Source: Larix sibirica
Lineage: Eukaryota > Streptophyta > Pinopsida > Pinales > Pinaceae
Direction of reading: 5' to 3'
Length of the DNA stretch: 12,511 nucleotides
NCBI GenBank assembly: GCA_004151065.3
Contig: NWUY0300006643.1
Location: 102,481 to 114,991, forward strand
Position numbers and translations under genes: made by a program. Shown in pieces: positions 1 through 9,479 of the stretch. Positions within the stretch are counted from its first letter, which is position 1. Every line of letters begins with the position of its first letter. The notes below the pieces were generated by a model, which was given only the letters and a program-made list of their open reading frames with translations, searched no databases and was not told the DNA's origin.

Positions 1-718
1 AAGAGACACACTAATCCAACTCATGAGGGAACAGTAGGTGAGAGAGGGACTTTAATCCTCAAATAAAAAATTAATCTCACGGTAAATAAAACCAAGGAGT
101 GACATAACACATCAGGCTGCGTAACCAAGAGGGTCCATCAAGTACATAAGAAGGGTGTACAACATCAACATAGGCTCAACGTACATAGGTAAACACTTTT
201 CCACAACCCCTTGCTTGCAACATCGTGGTTCCTCATACTCTCTTTCGTGGCATAGATCGTCCGATTGTTTTTATTTTATTAATTATTTTATAAGTTCAAC
301 ATAATACAAATAATAATAATGTGCAAACCATAGTCCAGGCACCTTGTGCCGCTATGTCCAACATAAAAACAATAATAATATGTTTAGGGGATAAACCAGA
401 GGGTCATTACAACAGTAAAACCCAAAATCTATTAGTGAGTGAAATGGAAAGAGATTGTAAACTGCGAAGCAACACAAACTAGCTAGAATGGTGGTAAATT
501 GTATTTGAAGAGAGATGTGTCAGCTATGCTCATTCACAAGAAGACCCTTACAAGAAGTTGAAATGGCCTTTTATCATAAATCGTTAAACCCTAAGAGGAA
601 AAAGCTTTAAATATCCATTACCCCAACCCTAGGATATGAAGTGACAAAAGGAATGTGGACCTCAAGGAGTTTGCTTGATAAAGAAACTTCCCTAGGCTGA
701 AAATTCTAAATACAAACT
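1..718. other. Stretch without a recognisable gene
   Basis: I see no coding frame of note, no RNA gene and no terminal repeat pair here. The sequence is AT-rich, with short TAATAATAAT runs near 310-380. It lies upstream of the first ATG (719) of the decayed plus-strand reading frame, so it could be the leader or LTR of that unit, but no TG...CA boundary or primer-binding site is visible. Confidence 0.5.
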
Positions 719-2540
719 ATGTTTGGGGATCACAAGAACCCATTGGAATTATCTGAAAGAGAACAACAATTTCGATAAAGGATTATGCAAGCCTTCAACA
801 ACCCTAAGTTGTCGGATGTCCAAAAAACATTGTTTAGGGCCCCAAAAATGCTCTGACAGTTTGAGACTTAAAATATTGTAGAAAAACTACCAAGATGGAC
901 AAGCATTAAGAGTCAATGGAAGAGGTGGGTGGCCACTGATATCCACTTGGATCACTGGGATATATAGTGAGAAGGTAACCAATATTAATAATTTGAGCAA
1001 GGATCAGAAGATAGGAGGAGTAGTTGAAGGTGCCTTCCAAGATCATGCAGTATTAGAGCATAGGAGAATACCACAATGCATAGTAATAGTGGCAAGTTGG
1101 GGAATAATGAGAGAACAAGCTGAGAGGAAAGAAGTCCCCCATTGTAGAGGTGAAAAACCTATTTTTCTTAGATGAGAGACTCAAATGTGGGTGCATCTAC
1201 ACAAGGATGAACATCTCAAAGGCTATGTAGAGAAAATGTAGTTGGTAGATTGTGATATCCACAACTATATTGAATTCCTTTAGTTTTCACTAGAGTAATA
1301 CTTGAAATTGAGGACATGAATAGGATTTTGATGCCATTCAAGCCCTTGTTCAAATATGGTATTAAGCCTATTGCACGTCCCATTCTTTGGAAACTCTCTA
1401 ACAATAAGAAAGAGTGTGAGGTTATTGCTATCATAGACCCATTCTTGAGGGATTTGGTTGGATAGGAAAATACCCATCACTGCAAAGTCTACCCATGCTA
1501 TTACATGGTTGTAATAGGATGGAAATTACTCACTGACACATTCTTAATTCATGTTTTAGTATTGAAATATTGATTTTCCACGAGGATAAAATAGACCCAT
1601 GCCTAAAATATGGTATAAAGGTACAAAACTGGAGTTATGATGATATGGCCTCTATTAACAATCTACTAGTTAGTATGCCAATACAATTGTTGTTTACAAG
1701 GGTGTTGAAAACCTACTAGAAGGGAAAGTGTTCAAAACATGATGTAAATGTGGATAACATCTATGTGGTCAAATTGAAGCTATTTAAGAGTTATCTCATT
1801 AATGAGATCTTATAGAATGTATTGTACATGTAGAACATGATCCAAGACTTTCATTGTGACATTTTCTTGCTACTAGTCATGTTCTCTCAATGGGTATAGT
1901 TCATGGGTGTTTAACTATTTTGTTAGGATTCATAGGCCAATTTTGTTGTAGTTGAGTATGAATTCCTTCCCTATTCATTGGACAAGATGGCATACGCTAA
2001 TATTGATACTATGTTTGAAAGCTACTACCAATTCATGTATGACATCATTATGCAACACTGCAAACTACTAGGAACCCTATTGACATTCTTGAGATGCATG
2101 ATCACCAATACTAGTTTGAAGTGGCAAGACACTACTGTGTAATGATATTGTGACTACCATGTGATATTATGAACCTGTAAGTTGAGGTTATGAATCAGAA
2201 TGTGTGTTTATTCCAATCTTGTTAAGTGAGACATAAAGTCTTGGGCTTAGGTGGTTATAGAGAAGAAAAATAAGCAAGGAAAGAGGGAACTGCTAGAAGC
2301 AAGTGTGAAAAGGGATTGTGGCATGGGAAAGAAACGTCAAATTGGTGCAGAGGAGGGATTCGCATCATAGGATACTAAGTTGTATGAATTGGAGATGTGG
2401 AGGAGGTGGGGTCTACTAATTGTACATGGTAGGGATTATGACATGGTGATGGGACTAGCTTTGTAAACCCCTTCCTTCCACCACATGCACATTAGATAGT
2501 TAGAAGGCATGTATCCTTTTAGCATCCTTACAAGCTAGGG
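719..2540 (+). pseudogene. Decayed unassigned plus-strand coding sequence, N-terminal part
   Basis: I do not recognise this family. A frame opens with ATG at 719 (MFGDHKNPLELSEREQQF) and stays protein-like to about 965 with three stops. It continues in another frame through 1175 (for example IPQCIVIVASWGIMREQAER), then in a third from about 1310 to 1555 (FKYGIKPIARPILWKLSNNK). From about 1561 it runs to about 2540 in one frame with scattered stops (KYGIKVQNWSYDDMASINN, SLDKMAYANIDTMFESYYQ). The inferred product has mixed hydrophobic and charged residues, with no obvious signal peptide or long membrane segment. Evidence for a coding origin is low-complexity-free, amino-acid-like text that hops between frames on one strand only. 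I see no RT, integrase, transposase or zinc-knuckle motif. It could be a decayed host gene, an accessory open frame of a large retrotransposon, or a DNA transposon. The start is only the first plausible ATG. Confidence 0.45.
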
Positions 2541-3136
2541 ATACATGCATTGTGAGCCAAGAACAAATGTTACTCCTACAACACAATGGAAATATCATGT
2601 CAATGCTACAACTACACCAATCACTCAAGCTTTAGACATCTGAAGAGGTTGTACTCTCACTACCATAGACCTTGATTGCCTCATATCCAAATCTAAAACT
2701 ACAAATTTTAATGAGACTGCCATGATTTCTCTTGGGTGCTCTTACATTGACTTTCATGCCTACCCACTTGAAGGAGTTAGACTCAAATGGGTTCATCCGG
2801 GGTACATAAGATACTTAAGGAGAAGAAGTGTCGCTACCTAGAAATATGTAGTTCATTAATTTATCACAATAGGATCTCCAATTGGAATTATCCTACGGGG
2901 GACTAAGAATTGAAGAAATTCCAACAAAGATGTATCCACTTCCGTGACTAAAACAAAAACTCAGGAATTTGAGCTTGGTAGGGGAGATGATCAGCAATGT
3001 AGAGGGGATGACAACAGAAAGGGTAAGGGTACTAGTGAAGTTTCTTGGAAATAGATTCGGATGAGTAATATTCCTAGGGGATAAGGAGAAAGAAGATGTA
3101 ATATACAAACATATATGAATCCACCAAGAACTTATA
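2541..3136 (+). other. Interval between two decayed coding segments
   Basis: Short protein-like stretches occur here on the plus strand, such as NETAMISLGCSYIDFHAYPL and a charged run RGDDQQCRGDDNRKGKG near 2980-3030. No frame stays open long enough to follow. It probably belongs to the same decayed unit as its neighbours, but that is inference. Confidence 0.25.
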
Positions 3137-3716
3137 ATGGTAAAATCATTTCAACAACTTCACCCAAAACATAGAGCCAAGGGAGCACCTCCCTCAACAC
3201 CCATTTCCACCCCTTATACGATGACTACACAACTATCGCAACCCATCCCTATTGCAATGTACAACACATTGGCCACAACACAATATACAACTAACTCAAT
3301 ATTTGTATTTGAGTTCCAAATTAGACAAAAGGACTCCACAATAGAGTATGTAGGGTAGGGAGGTGGTAGTGCAAACTCATTTATCATGCTTGAGGTAGCC
3401 CTCGTGGTGGAAGAAATCCGCGAAGGATATGTAGTCCAAAACCAAGTGGAGGAGATTTTTGTCATGCTAGAGAGATTAAAGAAACAAGTTTCCAATGTTA
3501 GAAAGAGGGAAGCAGAGGTTCACAAAGCAACTTCAAAGGAAAGAGAAGAGTTATCTGCATGTTTTGAGGAGGTTCTCCCACACCTTCCTAAGACTCTTGA
3601 GATTACCCAATAGGAAATTAGTATAGTGATCAAGGTAACAACATCCATGCTCCTTATTCTGGAGAACATAAATGGGTTGTTGGACTCTATAACAAATGGA
3701 AAGGAAAGAAGAGATT
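3137..3716 (+). pseudogene. Decayed coding segment with Pro/Thr-rich and coiled-coil parts
   Basis: One frame runs from an ATG at 3137 to a stop at 3714-3716, with only two in-frame stops (TAG at 3356 and TAG at 3611) and no frameshift needed. The first 70 or so codons are rich in Pro, Thr and Ser (GAPPSTPISTPYTMTTQ). From about codon 84 it becomes helical and charged, with heptad-like spacing of V, I and L (NQVEEIFVMLERLKKQVSN, then a Lys/Glu-rich run), which suggests a coiled coil. It ends in a hydrophobic-polar helix (SMLLILENINGLL). I recognise no family. Its position 0.6 kb downstream of the other decayed plus-strand frame, on the same strand, suggests it may be the C-terminal part of the same protein. 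Whether the ATG is a true start is unknown. Confidence 0.4.
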
Positions 3717-4020
3717 AGAAGAAAAAGGAATAAATCGTCTAGGATGGGAGACATCAAGTTAGAATCACATAGGGACAAGATTTACTCATAGATCTTGTGA
3801 TTGTAGAAAACCCATGCACAAACAAAAAGGTTAGAGTAGCCATGTCTAAAGTGCTAGAGCTTATGGGTAAACTTTCATAAGCACATAAACATTCTTTCAA
3901 AACTTGAGTGGAAGATTCAATAGGAGACAGAGCAATGATAGAAACAGTATGAGAAGGTGTACATTAAAGCCATTATGTTAGATGATGCAAGGTTACAAGA
4001 TGGAAGAGGTATATCACATA

Positions 4021-4486
4021 ATGTTAAGTTCGGATGCTTTGGAAGATGAAGATGAGAGGAAAAGGGCCGGGAATATAGAAAGAGAGCTTAGAAGGAAAGA
4101 GAAATCCTAGTGTGTGATGACTAAGAAAATGAAGCAAGAAGAAGACACAAAGATGGAAGCATTAACATAGGTAGTATAAAATTTGGAGGACTTGACATAT
4201 CAACAATAGTGTACATCCATAAAATCCAAGAACCAAGCACTAGTTGGAAGCATTCTTTTAGGAATTCAATAGATTTAAAGTTGTGGATATCATAGCAATT
4301 CCAGACTTGGAGGCAATCTATGAGTGGAAAATAGTAGTGGAATACAAGGAGATGTTTGTCTTAATGTTGTAACTCGCTAACTCTTTTTGAAGAATGAGAC
4401 ATAGAATCCAACTCAAGAATGAGTTGGAAGGTGTGATTAGGGAGTTTTTGTGGGCCAATTTTTCTGAAGTTAAGGAATAGAGCATT
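4021..4486 (+). pseudogene. Charged coding remnants, possible tail of the unassigned unit
   Basis: A short Glu/Lys/Arg-rich frame starts at 4021 (SSDALEDEDERKRAGNIERE) and stops after about 29 codons. From about 4243 a second frame reads FNRFKVVDIIAIPDLEAIYE and later RIQLKNELEGVIREFLWANF, with in-frame stops at about 4370, 4388 and 4480. The text is protein-like on this strand only. No domain is recognised. It may be the last part of the unassigned decayed plus-strand unit, which would end about 200 bases before the LTR at 4681. Confidence 0.3.
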
Positions 4487-4599
4487 AAAATTTAACATAA
4501 GGAAAAATTTTAAAAGCCATGATACTGGGGAGGCTTGAATATGTGAAGGCTAAGGAGTCATCTTACACATCCTTTGTGTCTAGTATCTATGACCTTCTA

Positions 4600-4617
4600 T
4601 GCATTTATCTAAATGCA
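4600..4617. repeat. Perfect 8-bp inverted repeat
   Basis: TGCATTTA and TAAATGCA face each other across two bases. It lies about 60 bases left of the LTR. I see no terminator or transposon end associated with it, and in AT-rich DNA it may be chance. Confidence 0.4.
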
Positions 4618-4675
4618 CATGTTATTTTTTAAGAGTGTTCTACAACTAGCAGATTCTCCAATATATGTGTTAGTC

Positions 4676-4680
4676 TTTTG
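4676..4680. other. Possible left target-site duplication (TTTTG)
   Basis: Copia elements usually duplicate 5 bases of target. These five bases directly abut the left LTR end. The matching copy would lie beyond the right end of the window, so this cannot be confirmed here. Confidence 0.25.
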
Positions 4681-5420
4681 TGTGAAAATCTGATCACAAT
4701 AGGATCTTGCAACAAATAATTCCTCACAATTGTTTAAGCAAAGATACAAGACTAGAGAAGAAAATTCACTGAAATTGATACATGGATCTAATTTCAATTG
4801 AATATATGTATTGCATCCAACCTTCATCAATGAGATGGATGTACAAATATATTACAAATGATGAAAATAAAATGACTATAAGGCCATTCGAAAAGCACAC
4901 AAGTGTCAGGCTTACAAAATAGTAAAATCCTCATCTAAGGAACCTCACTCCAACTCATGCAAGAAGGTCACAAATTGCTTAATTTGGATTAGGTATGCCA
5001 TGAGTGACTAAAAGGAAGCATGTTGGAGGCTTTTCAGGAGAAAAACATGGAGGAGGTGGTGGAAAAAGCATGCAAACTTGCCAAATCTATCCTATCGCCC
5101 CTAGATCATCATTATCCATGAGAAAAGCAGTAAAAGCTACCTTTAACTCAATAAAGCAAGATAAAAGCAGAAATAAAGCAGAGGTGGTGCCTTTGCTCAG
5201 AAAATTTGCTTTAAAATCATAAAGAGGGCGCACTTGAGGATAAACATCACTTAGAAGTGGGCCAAGTATGCACTAGGGACCACATGACCTAGTCTAACAC
5301 CTAGGAAACATAACTTAATGAATACAAATTATATCTTAATGCCAAGATGGGGTCAATTTATTCTAAAACAATGATATATGGGCATCTCTATTTAGCATAC
5401 TACATAATCGAGAATTCACA
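4681..5420 (-). repeat. LTR copy (3' LTR of a minus-strand Copia-like element)
   Basis: On the plus strand the copy begins TGTGAAAATC at exactly the point where the right-hand copy begins, and aligns with it to 5263 (window end 12511) with a net 4-base length difference and roughly 10% mismatches counted by eye. The likely far end is 5420, where GAATTCACA gives a TGTGAA...TTCACA terminal inverted repeat. Just outside it, the plus strand reads CCAACTTTTTTA, so the minus strand has a purine-rich TAAAAAAGTTGG before the LTR, as expected for a polypurine tract. That gives an LTR of about 740 bp. The left neighbour differs from the internal sequence beside the other copy, as expected for an outer edge. 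The 5420 boundary is less certain than 4681, because no second copy is available beyond 5263. Confidence 0.75.
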
Positions 5421-5432
5421 CCAACTTTTTTA
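5421..5432 (-). other. Candidate polypurine tract
   Basis: The minus strand reads TAAAAAAGTTGG directly before the inferred LTR start TGTGAA. This is where plus-strand DNA synthesis is primed in LTR retrotransposons. The tract contains three T residues, so it is not clean. The same A-run could instead be the tail of the SINE-like remnant to its right. Confidence 0.4.
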
Positions 5433-5690
5433 AGAAATGTTTGCTTAAAATGTCTTTGTAGAAATTCCTACTCATGAGTTTATTGAAATGCATATGGAAA
5501 CATTTCAAATATTGGTGAGATCATATGAGGGTAATGGCCCATTACAACTCTATCTACCGAAAAGTATGGAAGGTCAAGTGGATCGAACCTGCGACCTCCT
5601 CCATGATTTTCTAATGTCCCGCGGCCTCCTCCACCACATGCCTCTGTCCCGCAACCTCCTCCATGGTTGAGTCTTAACCATTATGGTCAC
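5425..5690 (-). mobile_element. tRNA-derived SINE-like remnant
   Basis: On the minus strand, an A-box-like TGGTTAAGACT (5680-5670; 10 of 11 to TRGYNNARNNG) is followed by a B-box-like GGTTCGATCC (5589-5580; 10 of 11 to GGTTCGANNCC). These are the internal RNA polymerase III promoter elements of tRNAs and tRNA-derived SINEs. The starts are 91 bases apart, longer than usual, because a 30-bp unit is present three times between them. No tRNA cloverleaf can be folded, so it is not a tRNA gene. The body would continue leftward to an A-run at about 5425-5432, giving about 260 bp, within the usual SINE range. Similar flanks (TCACACCAACTT at 5416 and TCACAACTT at 5687) might be a worn target duplication, but this is weak. 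Both ends are approximate. Confidence 0.45.
5591..5665. repeat. 30-bp unit in three tandem copies
   Basis: The plus strand shows GCGACCTCCTCCATG at 5591, GCGGCCTCCTCCACC at 5621 and GCAACCTCCTCCATG at 5651, an exact 30-base period. The first two units share an ending TGTCCC before the next begins. The block is distinctly GC-rich against an AT-rich background. Confidence 0.85.
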
Positions 5691-5709
5691 AACTTCTATT
5701 TAAAGTTGT
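5689..5709. repeat. Perfect 7-bp hairpin
   Basis: ACAACTT and AAGTTGT flank a 7-base loop just outside the A box of the SINE-like remnant. No function can be assigned. Confidence 0.35.
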
Positions 5710-6795
5710 AATTATTATAAAATTTGTTTTAATAAATTATAAATGTAATTGAAATTGTTACAAATTACTAATTAAACAAAGATTTTGATTTGTTTGTGGG
5801 TGATGGTTAACTTTTTCAAAGTAAGACTTGTTTGGAAAAAACCATCATTGTTGATTAAGTGAGTTCGATAATCACATATTATTAAGTGTGACAAAATATT
5901 TCATCTTCTTATAAGTGATGGATGTTCTACACTCAAATTGTCGAAGAATTATTCGTTAATAGTTTCTTTTTAAATATTAAAAGAGAACTAGTGTAAAGAA
6001 CCATTAACAATACAATAATAAATAGTAAAGTGTGATCTTATAACACACGTAACAAAGGTCATAGTAATATAATAAGACTTGTATTACGCAAGGAGTCATC
6101 TTTATCCTCGGGGTTGGGTTTGGGTCTTAATATAGCATTAATTGCTTCTAACTTAGATACTGTAATCCCTCAATCCTCGTTATCTTACATAGGCTCGTTG
6201 GTAGGCTTCTTACTCCACAAAATGTCAAGTGTTAGTTGTATGAATCTATCATTTTGTACTATAATAGAAAGTGTTGGTTATGAAAACATTCTTCCCTCTC
6301 ACAAACAATGTGCAAACAATCCATCAATCCATCTAGCTTTATATCATGGTTTATCAAATATTATGACTATGAGGAATAAGCTAAATGGGTAGTAGAATTG
6401 ATATCCAATTTAGTTGTTATATTATAAGGAGCATTTCCTTATAAATACTTTAACATTCACCATAATATTTTCTACTTTTCATATATTGATGAATATATAG
6501 CAAGTTTTTATATTTAAAAAAATATTTAGCTTGTGTTTGAATAAAAAAAATAAAAATTTATTTTTCTATTTAAAAAGAAAACATTTTTATTTTAATAAGT
6601 CAAAAATTGAAATGAAGAGAAAGATACCAACTTCTCATTTTAATTACTTAAATTAAAACTCAAAAAAACTTATAATAATATATTATAAAACAACTCAATA
6701 AAATATACAAAATACATTGATTCTTGATCTTGTTTATCAAATTTCAACATTTAAATATACCATCGAACCTCAGGAAAGTGTATCAATATTTAATT
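5710..6795. other. AT-rich non-coding interval
   Basis: This interval is dominated by A/T runs, especially from 6480 to 6720. A 92-codon open stretch at 6114-6392 starts at TTG, matches nothing I know and has no coding neighbours, so I do not call it a gene. No integrase, RT or LTR boundary is visible. It lies between the two LTR copies and may be decayed internal sequence or nested insertions. Confidence 0.4.
6422..6444. repeat. Perfect 9-bp hairpin
   Basis: TTATAAGGA and TCCTTATAA flank a 5-base loop (GCATT). It stands alone in AT-rich DNA. It could be a miniature inverted structure or chance, and no element ends are seen next to it. Confidence 0.4.
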
Positions 6796-7205
6796 ATAAA
6801 AGTAAAGTAAACCATTTAAATACATTGGCTCTCAAAGTCAGGAGTAATGTGAAATGAAATGTTAAAAAACATGTTATTGTTGATTATAAATTAAGGTTAA
6901 CGATTTAAATACATTGACTTTTAAACTAAGAAATAATGTAAAATGATATGTCACAAAATATATACAATTGTAATAAGAGCATGTGGTTTTGATATAATAT
7001 TTCACATTGTTGATTATAAAACTAATTGTTGACTATAAAATTAAGTTTGAACATTTAATGCATTCACTCTCATAGTAAGGAGTAATGTGAAATGAAATGC
7101 CTTCAAAAGATATTCCATTGTAATGCATTGATTTTCATAATAGGGAGTTATGTGAAATGAAATGTTACTAAAAAGATATTCCAATGTAGTAAGAGTATGT
7201 AGTTT
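6795..7205. repeat. Degenerate repeats in AT-rich DNA
   Basis: The 21-base motif GGAGTAATGTGAAATGAAATG occurs at 6841 and 7079 exactly, at 7144 with one change, and at 6930 with four changes. Each copy is preceded by a related block of the type CATTTAAATACATTGGCTCTC, and several are separated by GTTGATTATAAA. Spacings are 89, 149 and 65 bases, so the array is an irregular tandem repeat that has gained and lost pieces. No coding frame crosses it. Confidence 0.7.
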
Positions 7206-8283
7206 TTATATATTTCAAAATTATTATTTATTTAATAATTAATAAGTAAATTAAATTTTATGTAAAAAAGTATATTATAAAAAAATTATTATATTTTGAT
7301 TATCTTAATTAGAGTAGGAATTCATGATCTTTAATGATTATTAAAAAATATTTGAATTTGATAAAAAAACTTAAATTGAATTAGTGATGATACTAAATAT
7401 ATTCCTTAATTAATCATTATTTTTCTTTATTATTATCAAATGATTATCTATGTCATTTGGTTTGTGATATGCCCCTTTCAACTTTAAATGCATCCAAAAC
7501 ATTGTGCAGTCAAAATTTTAAGGTCCCATCCTACTTAACCCCTCACACATTATCATTGATTTCCACTTTTCATGCTTATGCTTGCACGCACACACATGAC
7601 TAATGCAAGATCTACAACATGAGATAGACATTGCATTAACATCCAATCCATATGGTGTCTATTCTACTAATAAATAAACACATCATCAAAACCTCATATC
7701 TTCAAACTACATTACCGATATCTTCCATTTTTTAGATTCAATATGCTTGTCAAACTAGGTAAACAAATTCGATGAGATTTGTGTTAGTGAGGAAATAAGA
7801 CAAAGTTAAGGCATGACCAACTACTCTATTTCTATGATTTTAGGGATCCATTATCCTTGTTTAAGGTGCTCAATGTTGGGAAATTAGAACAACGTCATTT
7901 ATTGAACTTGATTACTGACATGTATTTTTATGTATCTACCTCCACTGTTACTATCGTCTTTTCTTTATCTATCTTATTCTCTATCTTCCTCTCTTTTACC
8001 CCAATTTGTAAGTGCTACACTAATTATCCCACATCCACTATGTTATTTTACTTTCTTTACTTCTAATCTTTAAATAAGAAATCATATTTATCATAGTTTT
8101 ATACTAGTGCACATGTGAACTCATTATTGCAAGCTTCCCACTTAAAACACATAATTTTTAAACATTCCTTGATAGTGCAACAACATGTTATTTCATGATA
8201 TTAAATGCTAAAATAATCAATAACTAGCTAATCACTACCCTAAAATATATAAAGCCCTAGCTATAATGATCCTTCACACCAAT
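7206..8283. other. AT-rich interval upstream of the Gypsy remnant
   Basis: No gene is supported here. The part from 7206 to 7440 is almost pure A/T. A sequence TGTGATATGCCCC at 7465 resembles the start of some plant Gypsy LTRs, but no matching end or primer-binding site is found before the gag remnant. A pyrimidine-rich run lies at about 7935-7995. TATATAAAG at about 8248 is a TATA-like string only 40 bases before gag homology, too close to be its promoter. Confidence 0.35.
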
Positions 8284-8900
8284 TTAGTCCCTTGAAGTAT
8301 GATATGAAGTTTGATGACTTTGATGGGAATATTTGTTTAGCACAATTGGAACACTATTTTATTATATGCCAAATTCCATTGAATATGAGAGCATGTTTCA
8401 CTACCATACATCTTAACAACCAACCATTTAAATGGTACCAATGATTTTTTCAGGGAATTCAAAACCCAATATGATAATATGTGGGGAAATAATACTTGAG
8501 TCAATGCACCAAAATACAAGAAATAGAAATTTCCCACAACTACACATCCTAGCAACAAAGGCTAGTTGCTCATGTGATATGCCTTAGTGCTAACAAGGTT
8601 CTTGACCTTTATATTGATGAGTGGCATCCAACTTAAAGTTTAACTGCATCGGCCTGAAGACATCTCCACAAAAATCAAGTTGGCTCGATAGGTTGAGTCT
8701 AATTTTCCTATAATCCATCATTATCCATACACTAATAGTGAAGAAGGTAAGGATTTCATGTTCTCTACTAGTTTTTTAATCAATATTACTCCTAAGGAAA
8801 TAGAAAAGTGATGTGCTACATATATTTACTTTTGGTGTAACAATACGTGGTCTTGAGGGAATAAATTCACCAAGCAATGTAGCCTCTTTGTTTTTCAAGA
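8284..8900 (+). pseudogene. Ty3/Gypsy gag remnant with decayed zinc knuckle
   Basis: Gag forms the particle that packages retrotransposon RNA. The frame from about 8287 reads KYDMKFDDFDGNICLAQLEH then YFIICQIPLNMRACFTTI and QPFKWYQ, the pattern of plant Gypsy gag N-termini (FDG...QLE.YF...W.Q). Further on, ANKVLDLYIDEWHPT and, after a frame change, HRPEDISTKIKLAR fit the end of the gag capsid region. At 8836-8880 a zinc-knuckle relic reads CNNTWS, stop, GNKFTKQC, in which the usual GH histidine is Asn and a Cys is replaced. Several in-frame stops and at least one frameshift make it non-functional. There is no recognisable start codon or upstream LTR, so the 5' end is missing or unrecognised. 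It lies on the opposite strand to the flanking Copia-like gag. Confidence 0.7.
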
Positions 8901-8979
8901 TAACCAAGAAGAACAACAGGACCAAGTGGCAAATGTAGAGGCTCTCATGGAACCTATTGAAAAATTAATACCAATTGAA

Positions 8980-9330
8980 CTAGAGCTACACACAATATCC
9001 ATGCTTGCACTCATTGAGTTTTCCATCTCATAAACATTATGAGTTGAATGCTACATCAAAAAGCAGAGAGTTGTGATTCTCAATGATCTTAGAATCACCC
9101 AAAACTTCAATGACTATTAGTTAGCTTCACAATTAATCAATTAATTTGGACTCCATGTCAATATATTCTTAAGTCATGATTCTAATGGCCATACAATTTA
9201 TTTTGGAGGCTTGTGTCACGATGTCAAGGTCAAAAGGTTTGATTATGAACTTTCCACCCCTATGTATGTTATTTGGTTAGGTGGCATTGATGTTGATGTC
9301 CATTTGCATGAATTGTATCACATATTCCCA
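8980..9330 (+). pseudogene. Ty3/Gypsy aspartic protease remnant
   Basis: The frame continues from the zinc-knuckle relic without an indel. It reads ELHTISMLALIEF, a typical lead-in, then KKQRVVILNDLRITQNFND at 9058-9114, which lines up with the active-site region of plant Gypsy retropepsins (hydrophobic-D-S-G-S/A-T-H-N-F). The Asp is kept but the following Ser-Gly is Leu-Arg, so catalysis would be lost. Downstream, FDYELSTPMYVIWLGGIDVD at 9238-9297 fits the conserved GG.DVVLG region. At least four in-frame stops are present. The enzyme would have processed the gag-pol polyprotein. Confidence 0.7.
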
Positions 9331-9479
9331 TAGTTCCAACAAGATGGTCACACTAATACACTCAATGGGATGAATAGTCCCCCCAATCAAGTGATTACTC
9401 TTGTAGAATGGAGAAATAGTTAGAAAAGGATTTTAGGGGGTATTTCCTCATGAGTCTATAAAATTTTAAGTGACGGTCC

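Noticed and set aside
2862-2877. Match ATCACAATAGGATCT shared with the LTRs
   Set aside because: It is only about 15 bases with no extension on either side, so it is not enough to call a third LTR fragment.
3214-3495. 93-codon open stretch on the minus strand
   Set aside because: It is antisense to the better plus-strand frame at 3137-3716, which has protein-like, coiled-coil text. It has no recognisable motif.
4609-4830. Minus-strand open stretch with a near-identical partner at 11865-12071
   Set aside because: The similarity is that of the two LTR copies. Both stretches run out of the LTR into unrelated flanks, so they are not a conserved gene.
5488-5670. 60-codon plus-strand open stretch
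   Set aside because: It crosses the 30-bp triplication of the SINE-like remnant. The period is a multiple of three, so the frame stays open by repetition.
5570-5690. A true tRNA gene
   Set aside because: The A and B boxes are 91 bases apart and no acceptor, D or anticodon stems can be formed. A SINE-like origin fits better.
6114-6392. 92-codon plus-strand open stretch
   Set aside because: It starts at TTG, has no ATG near the start, no known motif and no coding neighbours. I kept it only as a note in the AT-rich interval.
7857-8066. Hydrophobic 69-codon open stretch that looks like membrane segments
   Set aside because: The hydrophobicity comes from a T/C-rich low-complexity run, and there is no supporting context.
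8246-8256. TATA-like string TATATAAAG
   Set aside because: It is in AT-rich DNA and only about 40 bases before gag homology. No LTR context supports promoter function.
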